This document shows positions 42,999-51,331 of a DNA stretch of 64,000 nt, piece after piece. Each line of letters opens with the position of its first letter. The first letter of the stretch is position 1. The notes below the pieces were generated by a model. It was not told the DNA's origin. It worked only from the letters and a program-made list of their open reading frames with translations, and did not search any database. The stretch spans positions 12,098-76,097 of the forward strand of contig CAJUGD010000017.1 in NCBI GenBank assembly GCA_910586205.1, read 5' to 3'. A program made the translations under genes and the position numbers. This stretch comes from an uncultured Lachnospiraceae bacterium. GTDB lineage: Bacteria > Bacillota > Clostridia > Lachnospirales > Lachnospiraceae.

Positions 42999-44059
42999 TG
43001 AAAAAAAGAGTGATCTCATGGATGATGGCAGCAGCAGTGGCTTTTACCTTTTTGACAGGATGCCAAAGCCAGGGCAAAGGGACAGGGGATGTAAGCGCCG
43101 GGAAGGAGGCGTCTGAATCTGCAGAGGTTTTGGATGAAAAGGCAGAGGCTAAGGAAGAAAGCGCTTCGCAAAAAAGCGATGCAGCCGAGGACAAAGGGAC
43201 GATTTCTGTGACCTATGTGAAATCTCCTTTGAATGTGCCGTCTATTGTAGAGAAGGATCAGGAGATTTTTGCAGAGAAGTTTGGGGAGCTGGGGTATAAC
43301 GTGTCTTATTCGGATCTGACTACCGGGCCGGAGCAGACACAGGCATTGGCATCCGGGGATATCCAGTTTCTCTATGCAGTGGGAGCTACATCGGTTATAT
43401 TGGCAGCTTCCAATGAAGCGGATATTAAGATTATCAGCTCCTACAGCCGTTCTCCCAAGGCTTTTAAGCTTTTTGGAAAAGATGATTCCATCCAGTCACC
43501 GGAGGATTTAAGAGGAAAGAAGGTGGCAGGGCCAAAGGGGACGATTCTTCATGAGCTGCTGGTTGCCTATCTGGCAGGCGGGGGTATGACGGAGGAAGAT
43601 ATTGAGTTTGTGTCCATGGGCATTCCGGATGCACAGGCTGCCTTGGCAGGGGGAAGTGTGGATGCCGCCTTGTTGGCAGGCCCTACTGCGTATAATATGG
43701 AGAAGGACGGGTTTTCGGTGATTACAGACGGCACAGGTCTGACAGATGCAACCATTGTGGTGGCTGCCAGCGGCGTTTATATTGACAGCCATCCGGATGA
43801 GGTGAAGGCATTTTTGGAGGCTCAGAAGCAGGTTTTGGACAGGATTGAGGCGGATGAGGCGCAAGCCATGGAGATCACGGCACAGGAGACAGGGCTGACC
43901 GTGGAGGCGGTGAAGGAAATGGTTCCTATGTATGACTTTGATATGACCATTCGGGACTCAGACATTGAAGCCATGAAAAAGACGGTGGTCTTTATGAAGG
44001 ATAATGGGATGATTGAAAATGATGTGGATATAGAAGCTTTGATCTGGAAGGCAGAATAA
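42995..44059 (+). CDS. NitT/TauT-type substrate-binding lipoprotein (second set)
   Basis: 354 residues with a lipoprotein signal peptide ending LTGC, a charged Ser/Glu/Lys spacer (about 25-66) and a binding domain with the SsuA-like pattern ALASGDIQFLYAVGAT and LRGKKVAGPKG. The start is ATG 42995 or 42998. It ends the hydF operon ahead of a terminator. Ligand unknown. Confidence 0.92.
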   Translation: MMKKRVISWMMAAAVAFTFLTGCQSQGKGTGDVSAGKEASESAEVLDEKAEAKEESASQKSDAAEDKGTISVTYVKSPLNVPSIVEKDQEIFAEKFGELGYNVSYSDLTTGPEQTQALASGDIQFLYAVGATSVILAASNEADIKIISSYSRSPKAFKLFGKDDSIQSPEDLRGKKVAGPKGTILHELLVAYLAGGGMTEEDIEFVSMGIPDAQAALAGGSVDAALLAGPTAYNMEKDGFSVITDGTGLTDATIVVAASGVYIDSHPDEVKAFLEAQKQVLDRIEADEAQAMEITAQETGLTVEAVKEMVPMYDFDMTIRDSDIEAMKKTVVFMKDNGMIENDVDIEALIWKAE

Positions 44060-44073
44060 GGATTTTTATAGGG

Positions 44074-44102
44074 AGACAGCCGGTTTGGGCTGTCTTCTTA
44101 TT
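44074..44102 (+). terminator. Terminator after the hydF-ABC operon
   Basis: AGACAGCC (44074-44081) pairs with GGCTGTCT (44088-44095), loop of six, followed by TCTTATTT. The T tract is broken, so it may be leaky. Confidence 0.7.
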
Positions 44103-44152
44103 TGTGTGCCGGAAACATTTGAATGAATTTATAGTAGGAAGATAGGATGTTT

Positions 44153-44163
44153 AGTGGTATAAT
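44153..44163 (+). promoter_or_regulatory. Extended -10 promoter of the cobalamin genes
   Basis: TGGTATAAT (44155-44163) is an extended -10 with perfect TATAAT. No good -35 is visible. Transcription would start near 44170, 28 bases before cbiK. No cobalamin-riboswitch box is seen in this gap. Confidence 0.6.
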
Positions 44164-44197
44164 CGGAGAATCGGGAAGATGGGAGGCATATCGGCGG

Positions 44198-45064
44198 ATG
44201 GAGAAGAAAAAGGCGATTTTAGTAATTAGCTTTGGCACCAGCTACAGGGAAACCAGGGAAAAGACTTTAGATGTGATTGAGAGGGATCTGCAGGAGGCAT
44301 TTGAAGATTATGAGTTCAGGCGGGCCTATACCAGCCCTACGATTGTGAGGATTTTGCGGGAGCGTGACAACATACAGGTGGACAGCGTGGAGGAAGCGCT
44401 GATACGGCTTAAAAACGATGGATTTCGGATTGTGCTGGCACAGACTACCCATGTGATCCATGGCTTTGAATACGACCGGATGAAGGATACGCTTAACAGG
44501 TATCAGGATCTGTTTGACTGCCTGACCTGGGGGGAGCCGCTTTTGACATCACAGGAGGACTATGAGGAGGCGGCCAGGATCTTGGGTCAGGGAATGGAGT
44601 GTAAAAGACGTGCAGACACGGATCTGATTTTCATGGGACATGGCACGGAGCATGCGGCCAACAGCTCTTATGCACGGCTGCAGGAGGCATTTTTCCGGCA
44701 GGGCTTTTCTGACTGTCTGGTGGGAACCGTGGAGGCATCGCCAACTTTAGAAAATATGACAGCATTAGTGGAAGGACGCAGATCCGGGCGGGTGGTTTTG
44801 ACCCCTTTTCTGGTGGTGGCGGGAGATCATGCCTGCAGGGATATGGCAGGGGAGGATGAACATTCATGGAAATCCCGTTTTCTGCAGAAGGGATATCAGG
44901 TTGAATGTCTGATGAAGGGGCTTGGAGAGTATAAGGAGATCCGTCAGATGTATGTGCGTCACGCAAAGGAGGCAGAAAATGAAGCAGGTTTATGTAGTGG
45001 GAATGGGGCCGGGCGGAGAAGAACAGATGACTTTGCAGGCCAGGAAGGTGCTGGAGCAGTGTGA
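44198..45064 (+). CDS. cbiK: Sirohydrochlorin cobaltochelatase CbiK
   Basis: Inserts Co2+ into sirohydrochlorin, committing it to anaerobic cobalamin synthesis. 288 residues with the family start ILVISFGTSY, metal-binding TTHVIHGFE (H85, H88) and GHGTEHAANSSY. ATG 44198 follows GGGAGG; the longer frame from 44147 is not favoured. The stop lies 86 bases inside cobJ, in another frame. The last ~25 residues, overlapping cobJ, are low-complexity and are probably an extension beyond the usual C-terminus. Confidence 0.92.
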   Translation: MEKKKAILVISFGTSYRETREKTLDVIERDLQEAFEDYEFRRAYTSPTIVRILRERDNIQVDSVEEALIRLKNDGFRIVLAQTTHVIHGFEYDRMKDTLNRYQDLFDCLTWGEPLLTSQEDYEEAARILGQGMECKRRADTDLIFMGHGTEHAANSSYARLQEAFFRQGFSDCLVGTVEASPTLENMTALVEGRRSGRVVLTPFLVVAGDHACRDMAGEDEHSWKSRFLQKGYQVECLMKGLGEYKEIRQMYVRHAKEAENEAGLCSGNGAGRRRTDDFAGQEGAGAV

Positions 45065-45731
45065 GGTGATCATCGGGTACACGGTCTATGTGGAACTGCT
45101 TAAAAAGATACTGCCAGATAAAGAGTACCAGACTACGCCCATGCGGCAGGAGGAGGAGCGCTGCCGCATGGCTTTTGAGGAGGCCAGAAAGGGAAAACAG
45201 ACGGCTATGGTGTGCAGCGGGGATGCAGGAGTGTACGGTATGTCAGGATTGATGCTTGAGATCCAGGCAGAATATCCGGATGTCTCGGTCAAGCCAGTGC
45301 CGGGGGTGACGGCAGCTTTGGCCGGAAGCGCTCTTTTGGGAGCTCCTCTTGTCCATGATTTTGCCGTGATCAGCTTAAGCGATCTTTTAACACCCTGGGA
45401 AACCATCGAAAAAAGACTTCGCTGTGCCGCAATGGCGGATCTGGCAATCTGCATTTACAATCCGTCCAGCAAAAAGCGTGCAGATTATCTGAAAAGGGCC
45501 TGTGGGATCCTTTTGGAGATAATGGAGCCGGAAAGGGTGTGCGGGCTTGCATTTTCTATAGGAAGGGAAGGGGAGCGGTGTGAGACGCTGACACTAGAGG
45601 AGCTGAAAGACAGGCCTGTGGACATGTTCACTACGGTGTTTATCGGAAATTCCCAGACAAAGGAGATTCATGGGCAGATGGTGACTCCCAGAGGATACCA
45701 GGTAGAGAGGGCAAGGCCGCGGAAATTATAA
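44979..45731 (+). CDS. cbiH: Precorrin-3B / cobalt-factor III C17-methyltransferase
   Basis: A 250-residue SAM-dependent methyltransferase that contracts the corrin ring. It has the family start VYVVGMGPGG, the GDAGVYGM motif and YNPSSKKR. ATG 44979 has an excellent AAAGGAGG six bases upstream, which sits inside the cbiK frame. The 86-base overlap implies translational coupling. As the cluster is of the cobalt-early type, the CbiH name fits best (CobJ in the aerobic scheme). Confidence 0.93.
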   Translation: MKQVYVVGMGPGGEEQMTLQARKVLEQCEVIIGYTVYVELLKKILPDKEYQTTPMRQEEERCRMAFEEARKGKQTAMVCSGDAGVYGMSGLMLEIQAEYPDVSVKPVPGVTAALAGSALLGAPLVHDFAVISLSDLLTPWETIEKRLRCAAMADLAICIYNPSSKKRADYLKRACGILLEIMEPERVCGLAFSIGREGERCETLTLEELKDRPVDMFTTVFIGNSQTKEIHGQMVTPRGYQVERARPRKL

Positions 45732-45800
45732 TGGAATCTATAACGGCAGTCAACGCTTTGACGGTTTTGGAAAACAGACGGAATTTTTGAGGGAAAGGGA

Positions 45801-45829
45801 ATAACAGTTTAGGCTGTCTTAACTGTTAT
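45801..45829 (+). promoter_or_regulatory. Hairpin before cobT
   Basis: ATAACAGTT (45801-45809) and AACTGTTAT (45821-45829) form a perfect 9-bp stem with an 11-base loop. It lies 16 bases before the cobT ATG with no T run, so it is more likely an mRNA structure affecting translation or stability than a terminator. Confidence 0.5.
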
Positions 45830-45844
45830 GACAGGGAAGGAAAA

Positions 45845-46918
45845 ATGGAAGATTATTATGACCAGCAGTTAAAATGCTTGTGCAGAAATGTGCGCCCCAT
45901 AGATGAGGATAAGAAAAAAGCCAGCCGTGACCGTTGGGACGGAATAGCAAAGCCCATTGGGGGCCTGGGGCTTTTGGAGGAAATGATAACAAAGATAGCA
46001 GGAATCACCAGACAGGAAGATGTGTGCCTGGAGAGAAAAGGCGTGGTAGTATTCTGTGCAGACAATGGGGTGGTGGCTGAGGGTGTTACCCAGACAGACA
46101 GCAGTGTGACGGCAGTGGTGACGGAGAACTTTGCAAAGGGAACGGCCAGTGTTAACCGGATGGCGTCTGTGGCCGGGGCTGATGTGATTCCCGTGGACAT
46201 GGGAGTATGCGGTGACGTGTCAGAGCCAGGAGTGCGGAACTGTAAGATTGCCGGCGGCACAGCCAATCTTTACAAGGAACCGGCTATGACCAGGGAGCAG
46301 GCGCTGGCCGGGATTCATGAAGGCATTCGGATCGCGGCGGAAATGAAAGATATGGGATATCATATTCTGGCAGTGGGAGAGATGGGCATTGGAAATACCA
46401 CTACAGGAAGTGCAGTGGCAAGTGTGATGCTAAAGGAAGAACCAGAGACAGTGACCGGAAGGGGGGCAGGTCTTTCTAAGAAAGGGCTTGAGAGAAAGCT
46501 GCAGGTTATTAAAGAAGCCATTGCGCTTCATCATCCGGACAAGGAGGATCCTCTTGCAGTGCTTGCGGCTCTGGGGGGTTTTGATATAGCGGGTATGTGT
46601 GGGTTAATGCTGGGAGGAGCCATTTATCATATTCCGATAGTGCTGGACGGAATGATCTCTGTGTCAGCGGCCCTGCTGGCCCAAAAGCTTTGTCCGCTGG
46701 TCACAGACTATCTTCTGGCTTCTCATGTGGGCAGGGAGCCGGCCTGTGAGCTGGGATTAAAGAGGCTGGGCCTGGAACCCTTAATTCATGGAAGGCTGGC
46801 TTTGGGGGAGGGGACAGGGGCAGTGCTTTTGTTCCCTCTTTTGGATATGGCAGAGGCAGTGTACCGTCAGAATAAGACTTTTGAGGATATACGGATTAAG
46901 GCGTATGAGCGGTATTGA
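45845..46918 (+). CDS. cobT: Nicotinate-nucleotide-dimethylbenzimidazole phosphoribosyltransferase
   Basis: Makes the alpha-ribazole phosphate of the lower ligand of cobalamin. 357 residues with VFCADNGVVAEGVTQTDSSV near the N-terminus, GEMGIGNTTTGSA, and a C-terminal EGTGAVLLFPLLDMA containing the likely catalytic glutamate. The ribosome site AGGGAAGG precedes ATG 45845. The anaerobic lower-ligand synthesis genes (bza) are not in the window. Confidence 0.95.
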   Translation: MEDYYDQQLKCLCRNVRPIDEDKKKASRDRWDGIAKPIGGLGLLEEMITKIAGITRQEDVCLERKGVVVFCADNGVVAEGVTQTDSSVTAVVTENFAKGTASVNRMASVAGADVIPVDMGVCGDVSEPGVRNCKIAGGTANLYKEPAMTREQALAGIHEGIRIAAEMKDMGYHILAVGEMGIGNTTTGSAVASVMLKEEPETVTGRGAGLSKKGLERKLQVIKEAIALHHPDKEDPLAVLAALGGFDIAGMCGLMLGGAIYHIPIVLDGMISVSAALLAQKLCPLVTDYLLASHVGREPACELGLKRLGLEPLIHGRLALGEGTGAVLLFPLLDMAEAVYRQNKTFEDIRIKAYERY

Positions 46919-47269
46919 GGGGGAATCAGAGCAGGGGGAAAGCTATGGTCACTATAATTGATTTGCCCTTGCTTTTTTCATAAATATTGATAAACTGATA
47001 TAAATCAGTGAGTTTTTCAAAATATCATAGAGGAGATAAGACAAATGAAAACATGTAAGACTATAGTTGGGGGGAAGTGGATTTGTATGGTGAGAGAGCA
47101 GCATTTGAAGCTGTTTATGCAGCTTACGCAGAACCGTACCCCCGGCTGAATTTTGTGGAAAACACCCCGGAAAATCGGCAGAAATACCTCCTTGGCGGCG
47201 AGGAGACCGGGTGGGCTTCCCAATAAGGGGCATAGAAGTCATTGCAGGAGACAGGAGAAAGGACAGGAT
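46919..47269 (+). other. 351-bp gap between cobT and cobM
   Basis: No clear gene. Two short frames are open. ATG 47045 to TGA 47149 (34 codons) has GAGGAG ahead. TTG 47083 to TAA 47226 (47 codons) has GGGGGGAAG ahead and a protein-like reading (YGERAAFEAVYAAYAEPYPR). The second may be a gene remnant. I see no cobalamin riboswitch or terminator. Confidence 0.3.
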
Positions 47270-48064
47270 ATGGTATATTTTATCGGGGCCGGGCCAGGGG
47301 ATCCAGATCTGATTACTGTAAAAGGAAAACGGGTAATAGAGGAAGCAGACAGGATTATTTATGCAGGCTCTTTGGTAAATCCTCAGATACTGGAAGGGGC
47401 AAAGCCAGAAGCCAGGATTTATAACAGCGCTTCCATGACATTGCCCCAGGTAATTGCCGTGATGGAGCAGGGGGAGCAGAAAGGGAAAATAACGGCACGG
47501 GTCCACACAGGAGATCCGTCTTTATACGGTGCGGTTCGGGAGCAGATGACAGAGCTTGAGAAGCGGGGAATCCAATATGAGGTGATTCCGGGGGTCAGTT
47601 CTTTCCTGGCCGCAGGGGCAGCCCTGAAAAGGGAATATACGCTGCCTGGAGTAAGCCAAAGCGTGATCCTGACCAGAATGGAGGGACGGACGCCTGTGCC
47701 TGAGAAGGAGAGCCTGGAAGAATTGGCAAAGCATGGTTCAACCATGGTGATCTTTCTCAGCGTGGGTCAGATTAGGGAGCTTTGCCGGCGTTTAAAAAAG
47801 GGAGGATATAGATCCGACACACCGGCTGCAGTGGTCTATAAGGCATCCTGGGAGGACGAAATAGTGATTCAGGGGACCTTGCGTGATCTGGCAGAAAAGG
47901 TGGAAGCGGCAGGAATCAGAAAGACCGCGTTAGTGGTGGTGGGAGAGTTTTTAGGTGATTCTTTTGAAATGTCTAAATTGTATGACCCTTGTTTTAGCCA
48001 TGAATATCGGAAAGGGGCAGACGGCAGCTTGGGGAGTGGGAAAACGGACGGGGCAGATGAATAG
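47270..48064 (+). CDS. cbiF: Cobalt-precorrin-4 C11-methyltransferase
   Basis: A 264-residue SAM-dependent methyltransferase for C11 of the corrin ring. Motifs: VYFIGAGPGDPDLITVKG, GDPSLYGA, VIPGVSSF and LTRMEGRTPVP. ATG 47270 follows AAAGGAC; the longer frame from 47153 is not favoured. It is separated by a 351-base gap from cobT and is 18 bases before cobQ. The anaerobic name cbiF (cobM in the aerobic pathway) fits the cluster. Confidence 0.93.
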   Translation: MVYFIGAGPGDPDLITVKGKRVIEEADRIIYAGSLVNPQILEGAKPEARIYNSASMTLPQVIAVMEQGEQKGKITARVHTGDPSLYGAVREQMTELEKRGIQYEVIPGVSSFLAAGAALKREYTLPGVSQSVILTRMEGRTPVPEKESLEELAKHGSTMVIFLSVGQIRELCRRLKKGGYRSDTPAAVVYKASWEDEIVIQGTLRDLAEKVEAAGIRKTALVVVGEFLGDSFEMSKLYDPCFSHEYRKGADGSLGSGKTDGADE

Positions 48065-48082
48065 TAAAAGGAGAGTTTTGCC

Positions 48083-49642
48083 ATGTCAGCAAAAAGAATT
48101 ATGATTCAGGGAACCATGTCTAACTGCGGCAAGAGCTTTCTGACAGCAGCCCTTTGCCGGATCTTTTGGCAGGACGGATACAGGACAGCTCCCTTTAAAT
48201 CTCAGAATATGGCGTTAAATTCTTTTATTACAAGGGACGGATTGGAGATCGGGCGGGCACAGGCCATGCAGGCGGAGGCAGCAAAGGCAGAGCCTTCCGT
48301 GGACATGAATCCCATTTTGTTAAAACCGGTCAGCCATATGGGAAGCCAGGTCATTGTGCGGGGACAAGTGGCAGGCAACTGGAGGGCCATGGACTATTAC
48401 CGCAGAAAGACAGAGTTTATTCCGGTTATCCGGCAGGCGTTTGACAGGCTTTCAGAGAAGTATGAGGTGGTGGTGTTAGAGGGGGCAGGCAGCCCGGCGG
48501 AGATCAATCTGCAGGAAAATGACATTGTGAATATGGGAATGGCAAGAATTGCGGATGCTCCGGTGCTTCTGGTGGGAGACATTGACCGGGGAGGGGTGTT
48601 TGCCTCTTTTTATGGTACAGTCATGCTTTTGGAGCCAGAGGAGCGGGCGCGGATTAAGGGGTTGGTGATCAATAAGTTTCGAGGGGACAAAGGGCTTTTG
48701 GAGCCAGGGCTTCGAATGATCGAAAAGCGGCTGAATATCCCTGTGGTGGGGGTGATTCCCATGGAGGAAATTGACTTGGAGGATGAGGACAGCCTGTCAG
48801 AAAGGCTCATACGGACGGAAGGTGCAGACGGCAAGGAGCTTTTAGACATTGCGGTGGTCCGTCTTCCCCATATCTCTAATTTTACGGATTTTAATGTGCT
48901 TGAAAGATGGCCGGGAGTCAGACTGCGCTATGTGGCCCGGGCGTCTTTGCTGCAAAAACCGGATTTGATTATTCTTCCCGGCACAAAAAATACCATGGCA
49001 GATTTGGCATGGCTGCGGGAGAGCGGTATGGAAGAAGAAATCCTTTGTCTGGCAAAGGAGGAGAAAACCCGTGTTATCGGAATATGCGGCGGATATCAAA
49101 TGCTGGGGCAATGGCTTCAGGATCCGGATGGTGTGGAGGGGGATGCCGGGCAGTGTATGAAGGGAATGGGGCTGCTGCCCGGCGAGACAATATTTTCCGG
49201 CAAGAAGACCCGGACCCAAATAAGAGGGGCGCTGGTAAGGTCGAGCGGGATGCTTGGAGGGGACTTGGGACAGGGAATTACAGGGTATGAGATCCATATG
49301 GGAGATACCCGGATGGCGGATAACTGCAAAGGAGATGACAGCGCTTTTGTCATTGCCCTGCCGGACGGACGGGCGGATGGAATGGAGCGCATGGACGGGC
49401 GGGTGCTGGGAAGCTATCTTCATGGCCTGTTTGACAACTACAGTCTGACAGAAGCGCTGCTCCAAAAGCTGGCCAGAGAAAGAGGAACGGATTTTGCCGG
49501 TGAGTGGATGGACAGATGGAAGAAAGAGGAAAGATCTGTAAAGGCATATAAGGAGGAGCAGTATGAGAAGCTGGCCCGTCTGGTGAGAGGGGCTTTGGAT
49601 ATGGAGAAGGTTTATAAAATAATGGAGGGACAGGATGGCTGA
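48083..49642 (+). CDS. cobQ: Cobyric acid synthase
   Basis: Glutamine-dependent amidase for four side chains of the corrin ring (CbiP in the anaerobic scheme). 519 residues: an N-terminal ATP-binding domain (RIMIQGTMSNCGKSF, APFKSQNMALNSF) and a C-terminal glutaminase domain with nucleophile C335 (GICGGYQML) and H in SYLHGLFDN. The stop overlaps the cbiC start by eight bases. Confidence 0.95.
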   Translation: MSAKRIMIQGTMSNCGKSFLTAALCRIFWQDGYRTAPFKSQNMALNSFITRDGLEIGRAQAMQAEAAKAEPSVDMNPILLKPVSHMGSQVIVRGQVAGNWRAMDYYRRKTEFIPVIRQAFDRLSEKYEVVVLEGAGSPAEINLQENDIVNMGMARIADAPVLLVGDIDRGGVFASFYGTVMLLEPEERARIKGLVINKFRGDKGLLEPGLRMIEKRLNIPVVGVIPMEEIDLEDEDSLSERLIRTEGADGKELLDIAVVRLPHISNFTDFNVLERWPGVRLRYVARASLLQKPDLIILPGTKNTMADLAWLRESGMEEEILCLAKEEKTRVIGICGGYQMLGQWLQDPDGVEGDAGQCMKGMGLLPGETIFSGKKTRTQIRGALVRSSGMLGGDLGQGITGYEIHMGDTRMADNCKGDDSAFVIALPDGRADGMERMDGRVLGSYLHGLFDNYSLTEALLQKLARERGTDFAGEWMDRWKKEERSVKAYKEEQYEKLARLVRGALDMEKVYKIMEGQDG

Positions 49643-50267
49643 GATCAGGGAGTGGATTCGCCCGGAGGAAATTGAGAGGCGGAGTATGGAGATTATAGAG
49701 CGGGAAATGCCGGCGGGCCAGTGGACCTTAGAGGAGCTGGCAGTGGTAAAAAGATGTATTCATACTTCCGCGGATTTTGATTATGCGTCCAATTTGTATT
49801 TTTCCGAAGGAGCGGTCAAAAAGGGGATAGAGGCTCTTAAGGATGGAGCGGTGATTGTCACGGATACTGCCATGGCAGCAGCGGGGATCAACAAGACGGC
49901 ATCAGAGCGGCTGTTATGCAGGATACACTGCTTTATGGGGGAGGAGTATGTGGCCCGTGAGGCAAAGGAACGGGGAGTTACCCGTGCCCTTGTCAGTATG
50001 GAACGGGCGGCTGCGGTTAAGGGCCCGGTGATCTTTGCCATTGGAAATGCGCCTACAGCGCTGATTCGCCTGTGTGAGCTGATACAGGAGAAGGCTGTCT
50101 GTCCGGCCCTTGTGATTGGGGCGCCGGTAGGATTCGTAAATGTTGAGGAGTCCAAAGAACTGGTGTGTAAGGCCGGGGTGCCCTGCATTGTAGCCAGAGG
50201 GAGGAAGGGGGGGAGCGCCATTGCGGCGGCTATATGCAATGCGCTGATGTATCAGATTGCGAGATAG
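49635..50267 (+). CDS. cbiC: Cobalt-precorrin-8X methylmutase
   Basis: Moves a methyl group from C11 to C12 of the ring, giving cobyrinate. 210 residues with the catalytic H43 in CIHTSADFDY and GNAPTALIRL, GAPVGFVN and ARGRKGGSA. It starts within cobQ and is the last cobalamin gene here. CbiL, CbiD, CbiE/T, CbiG, CbiA and the later CobD/U/S steps are not encoded in the window. Confidence 0.93.
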   Translation: MAEIREWIRPEEIERRSMEIIEREMPAGQWTLEELAVVKRCIHTSADFDYASNLYFSEGAVKKGIEALKDGAVIVTDTAMAAAGINKTASERLLCRIHCFMGEEYVAREAKERGVTRALVSMERAAAVKGPVIFAIGNAPTALIRLCELIQEKAVCPALVIGAPVGFVNVEESKELVCKAGVPCIVARGRKGGSAIAAAICNALMYQIAR

Positions 50268-50329
50268 ACGGGAAGTGTAAAGAGGCAGAATTAACAGAAT
50301 AGTTTTTACTAGAAAGGAAAAGCATACAG

Positions 50330-51193
50330 ATGACAGAAAGAAAACTCTCTCATTTCAGCCTTGGACAGATATGCCGGTCCGGGCAATGCTTTCGGATGGG
50401 GCCTCTTATGCCGGGGCAGCCCCCAAATCCTGCCTCTGCAGAATCAGCAGAGGAAGAACAGCCATGGAGCCGTTACCGCATCATTGCAGGAAGCCGGTAC
50501 TTAGAGGCAGAACAGCAGGGCGAAAACTGTGTTTTTTATTGTGAGGAATCAGAATTTGATGATTTTTGGAAAGGGTATTTTCATCTGGACAAAGATTACG
50601 GGGAGTATATCCGGCAGATTTGTCCGGAGGATTCTTACTTGGTTCAGGCTGCTGCTGCTGGTTCTGGGATCCGGATTCTACATCAGGATCTGTGGGAGAT
50701 GATCGTGTCATTTCTCATTTCCCAGCAGAACAATATTGTACGTATCCGCCGGTGCATTGAAAACTTATGTGAGCGTTACGGGGAAACCAGGTGCACAGAT
50801 ACCGGCGTTATTTATCATACATTTCCAGGTCCAGAGGCTCTTGCCGGCTTAAAGGAGGATGCCCTGATGGCATGTAACCTAGGATATCGGAGCAAGTATG
50901 TAGTCCGGGCGGCAAGAAATGTGGCTGAGGGAATATTTGATCTTTCCGGAGTCTGCAGTCTTTCCTATGAGGATGCCAGACAAGAGCTTATGAAGCTTTA
51001 TGGCGTGGGGGAAAAGGTGGCAGACTGTATCTGTCTTTTTGCACTCCGGCATTTTCAGGCATTTCCGGTTGATACCCATATTCGTCAGGCTTTGCTTAAG
51101 CATTATCCGAACGGCTTTCCAGAGCGTTACCGGAATATCCGGGGCGTGCTGCAGCAATATATATTTTATGACACGCTGTGGAATGGATGCTGA
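50330..51193 (+). CDS. ogg: 8-oxoguanine DNA glycosylase (OGG1-type)
   Basis: Base-excision repair enzyme removing 8-oxoguanine. 287 residues: an N-terminal OGG domain (ICRSGQCFRM) and a helix-hairpin-helix-GPD domain with SQQNNI, the hairpin GVGEKVADC (K229, the expected Schiff-base lysine) and D248 in PVDTHIR. It follows the cobalamin genes and precedes the pyrH promoter. Confidence 0.9.
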   Translation: MTERKLSHFSLGQICRSGQCFRMGPLMPGQPPNPASAESAEEEQPWSRYRIIAGSRYLEAEQQGENCVFYCEESEFDDFWKGYFHLDKDYGEYIRQICPEDSYLVQAAAAGSGIRILHQDLWEMIVSFLISQQNNIVRIRRCIENLCERYGETRCTDTGVIYHTFPGPEALAGLKEDALMACNLGYRSKYVVRAARNVAEGIFDLSGVCSLSYEDARQELMKLYGVGEKVADCICLFALRHFQAFPVDTHIRQALLKHYPNGFPERYRNIRGVLQQYIFYDTLWNGC

Positions 51194-51229
51194 GAGTTTC
51201 CTGCATAATAAGCAAAAGTCAAAAGCTAC

Positions 51230-51258
51230 TTTTCAAAATTCCATGAATGTGATATGAT
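51230..51258 (+). promoter_or_regulatory. Extended -10 promoter of pyrH
   Basis: TGATATGAT (51250-51258) is an extended -10; a weak TTTTCA lies at 51230-51235 with 17 bases between. It follows the glycosylase stop by 37 bases and heads the pyrH-frr unit. Confidence 0.6.
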
Positions 51259-51331
51259 AGTAGCAATTCAGTCAGGTCTATGCATGGATCGCAGTGACCG
51301 CAGTACGAAGCATGACAGGAGAATGTATACT

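Noticed and set aside
44060..44197. Possible cobalamin riboswitch before cbiK
   Set aside because: No B12-box-like sequence or riboswitch-like fold was visible; the gap holds only a terminator and an extended -10 promoter.
47045..47149. 34-codon ORF with a GAGGAG ribosome site
   Set aside because: Too short and without family features; kept only as part of the gap description.
46952..47506. 184-codon minus-strand ORF
   Set aside because: It lies opposite cbiF and its leader; composition and absence of a ribosome site mark it as an antisense shadow.
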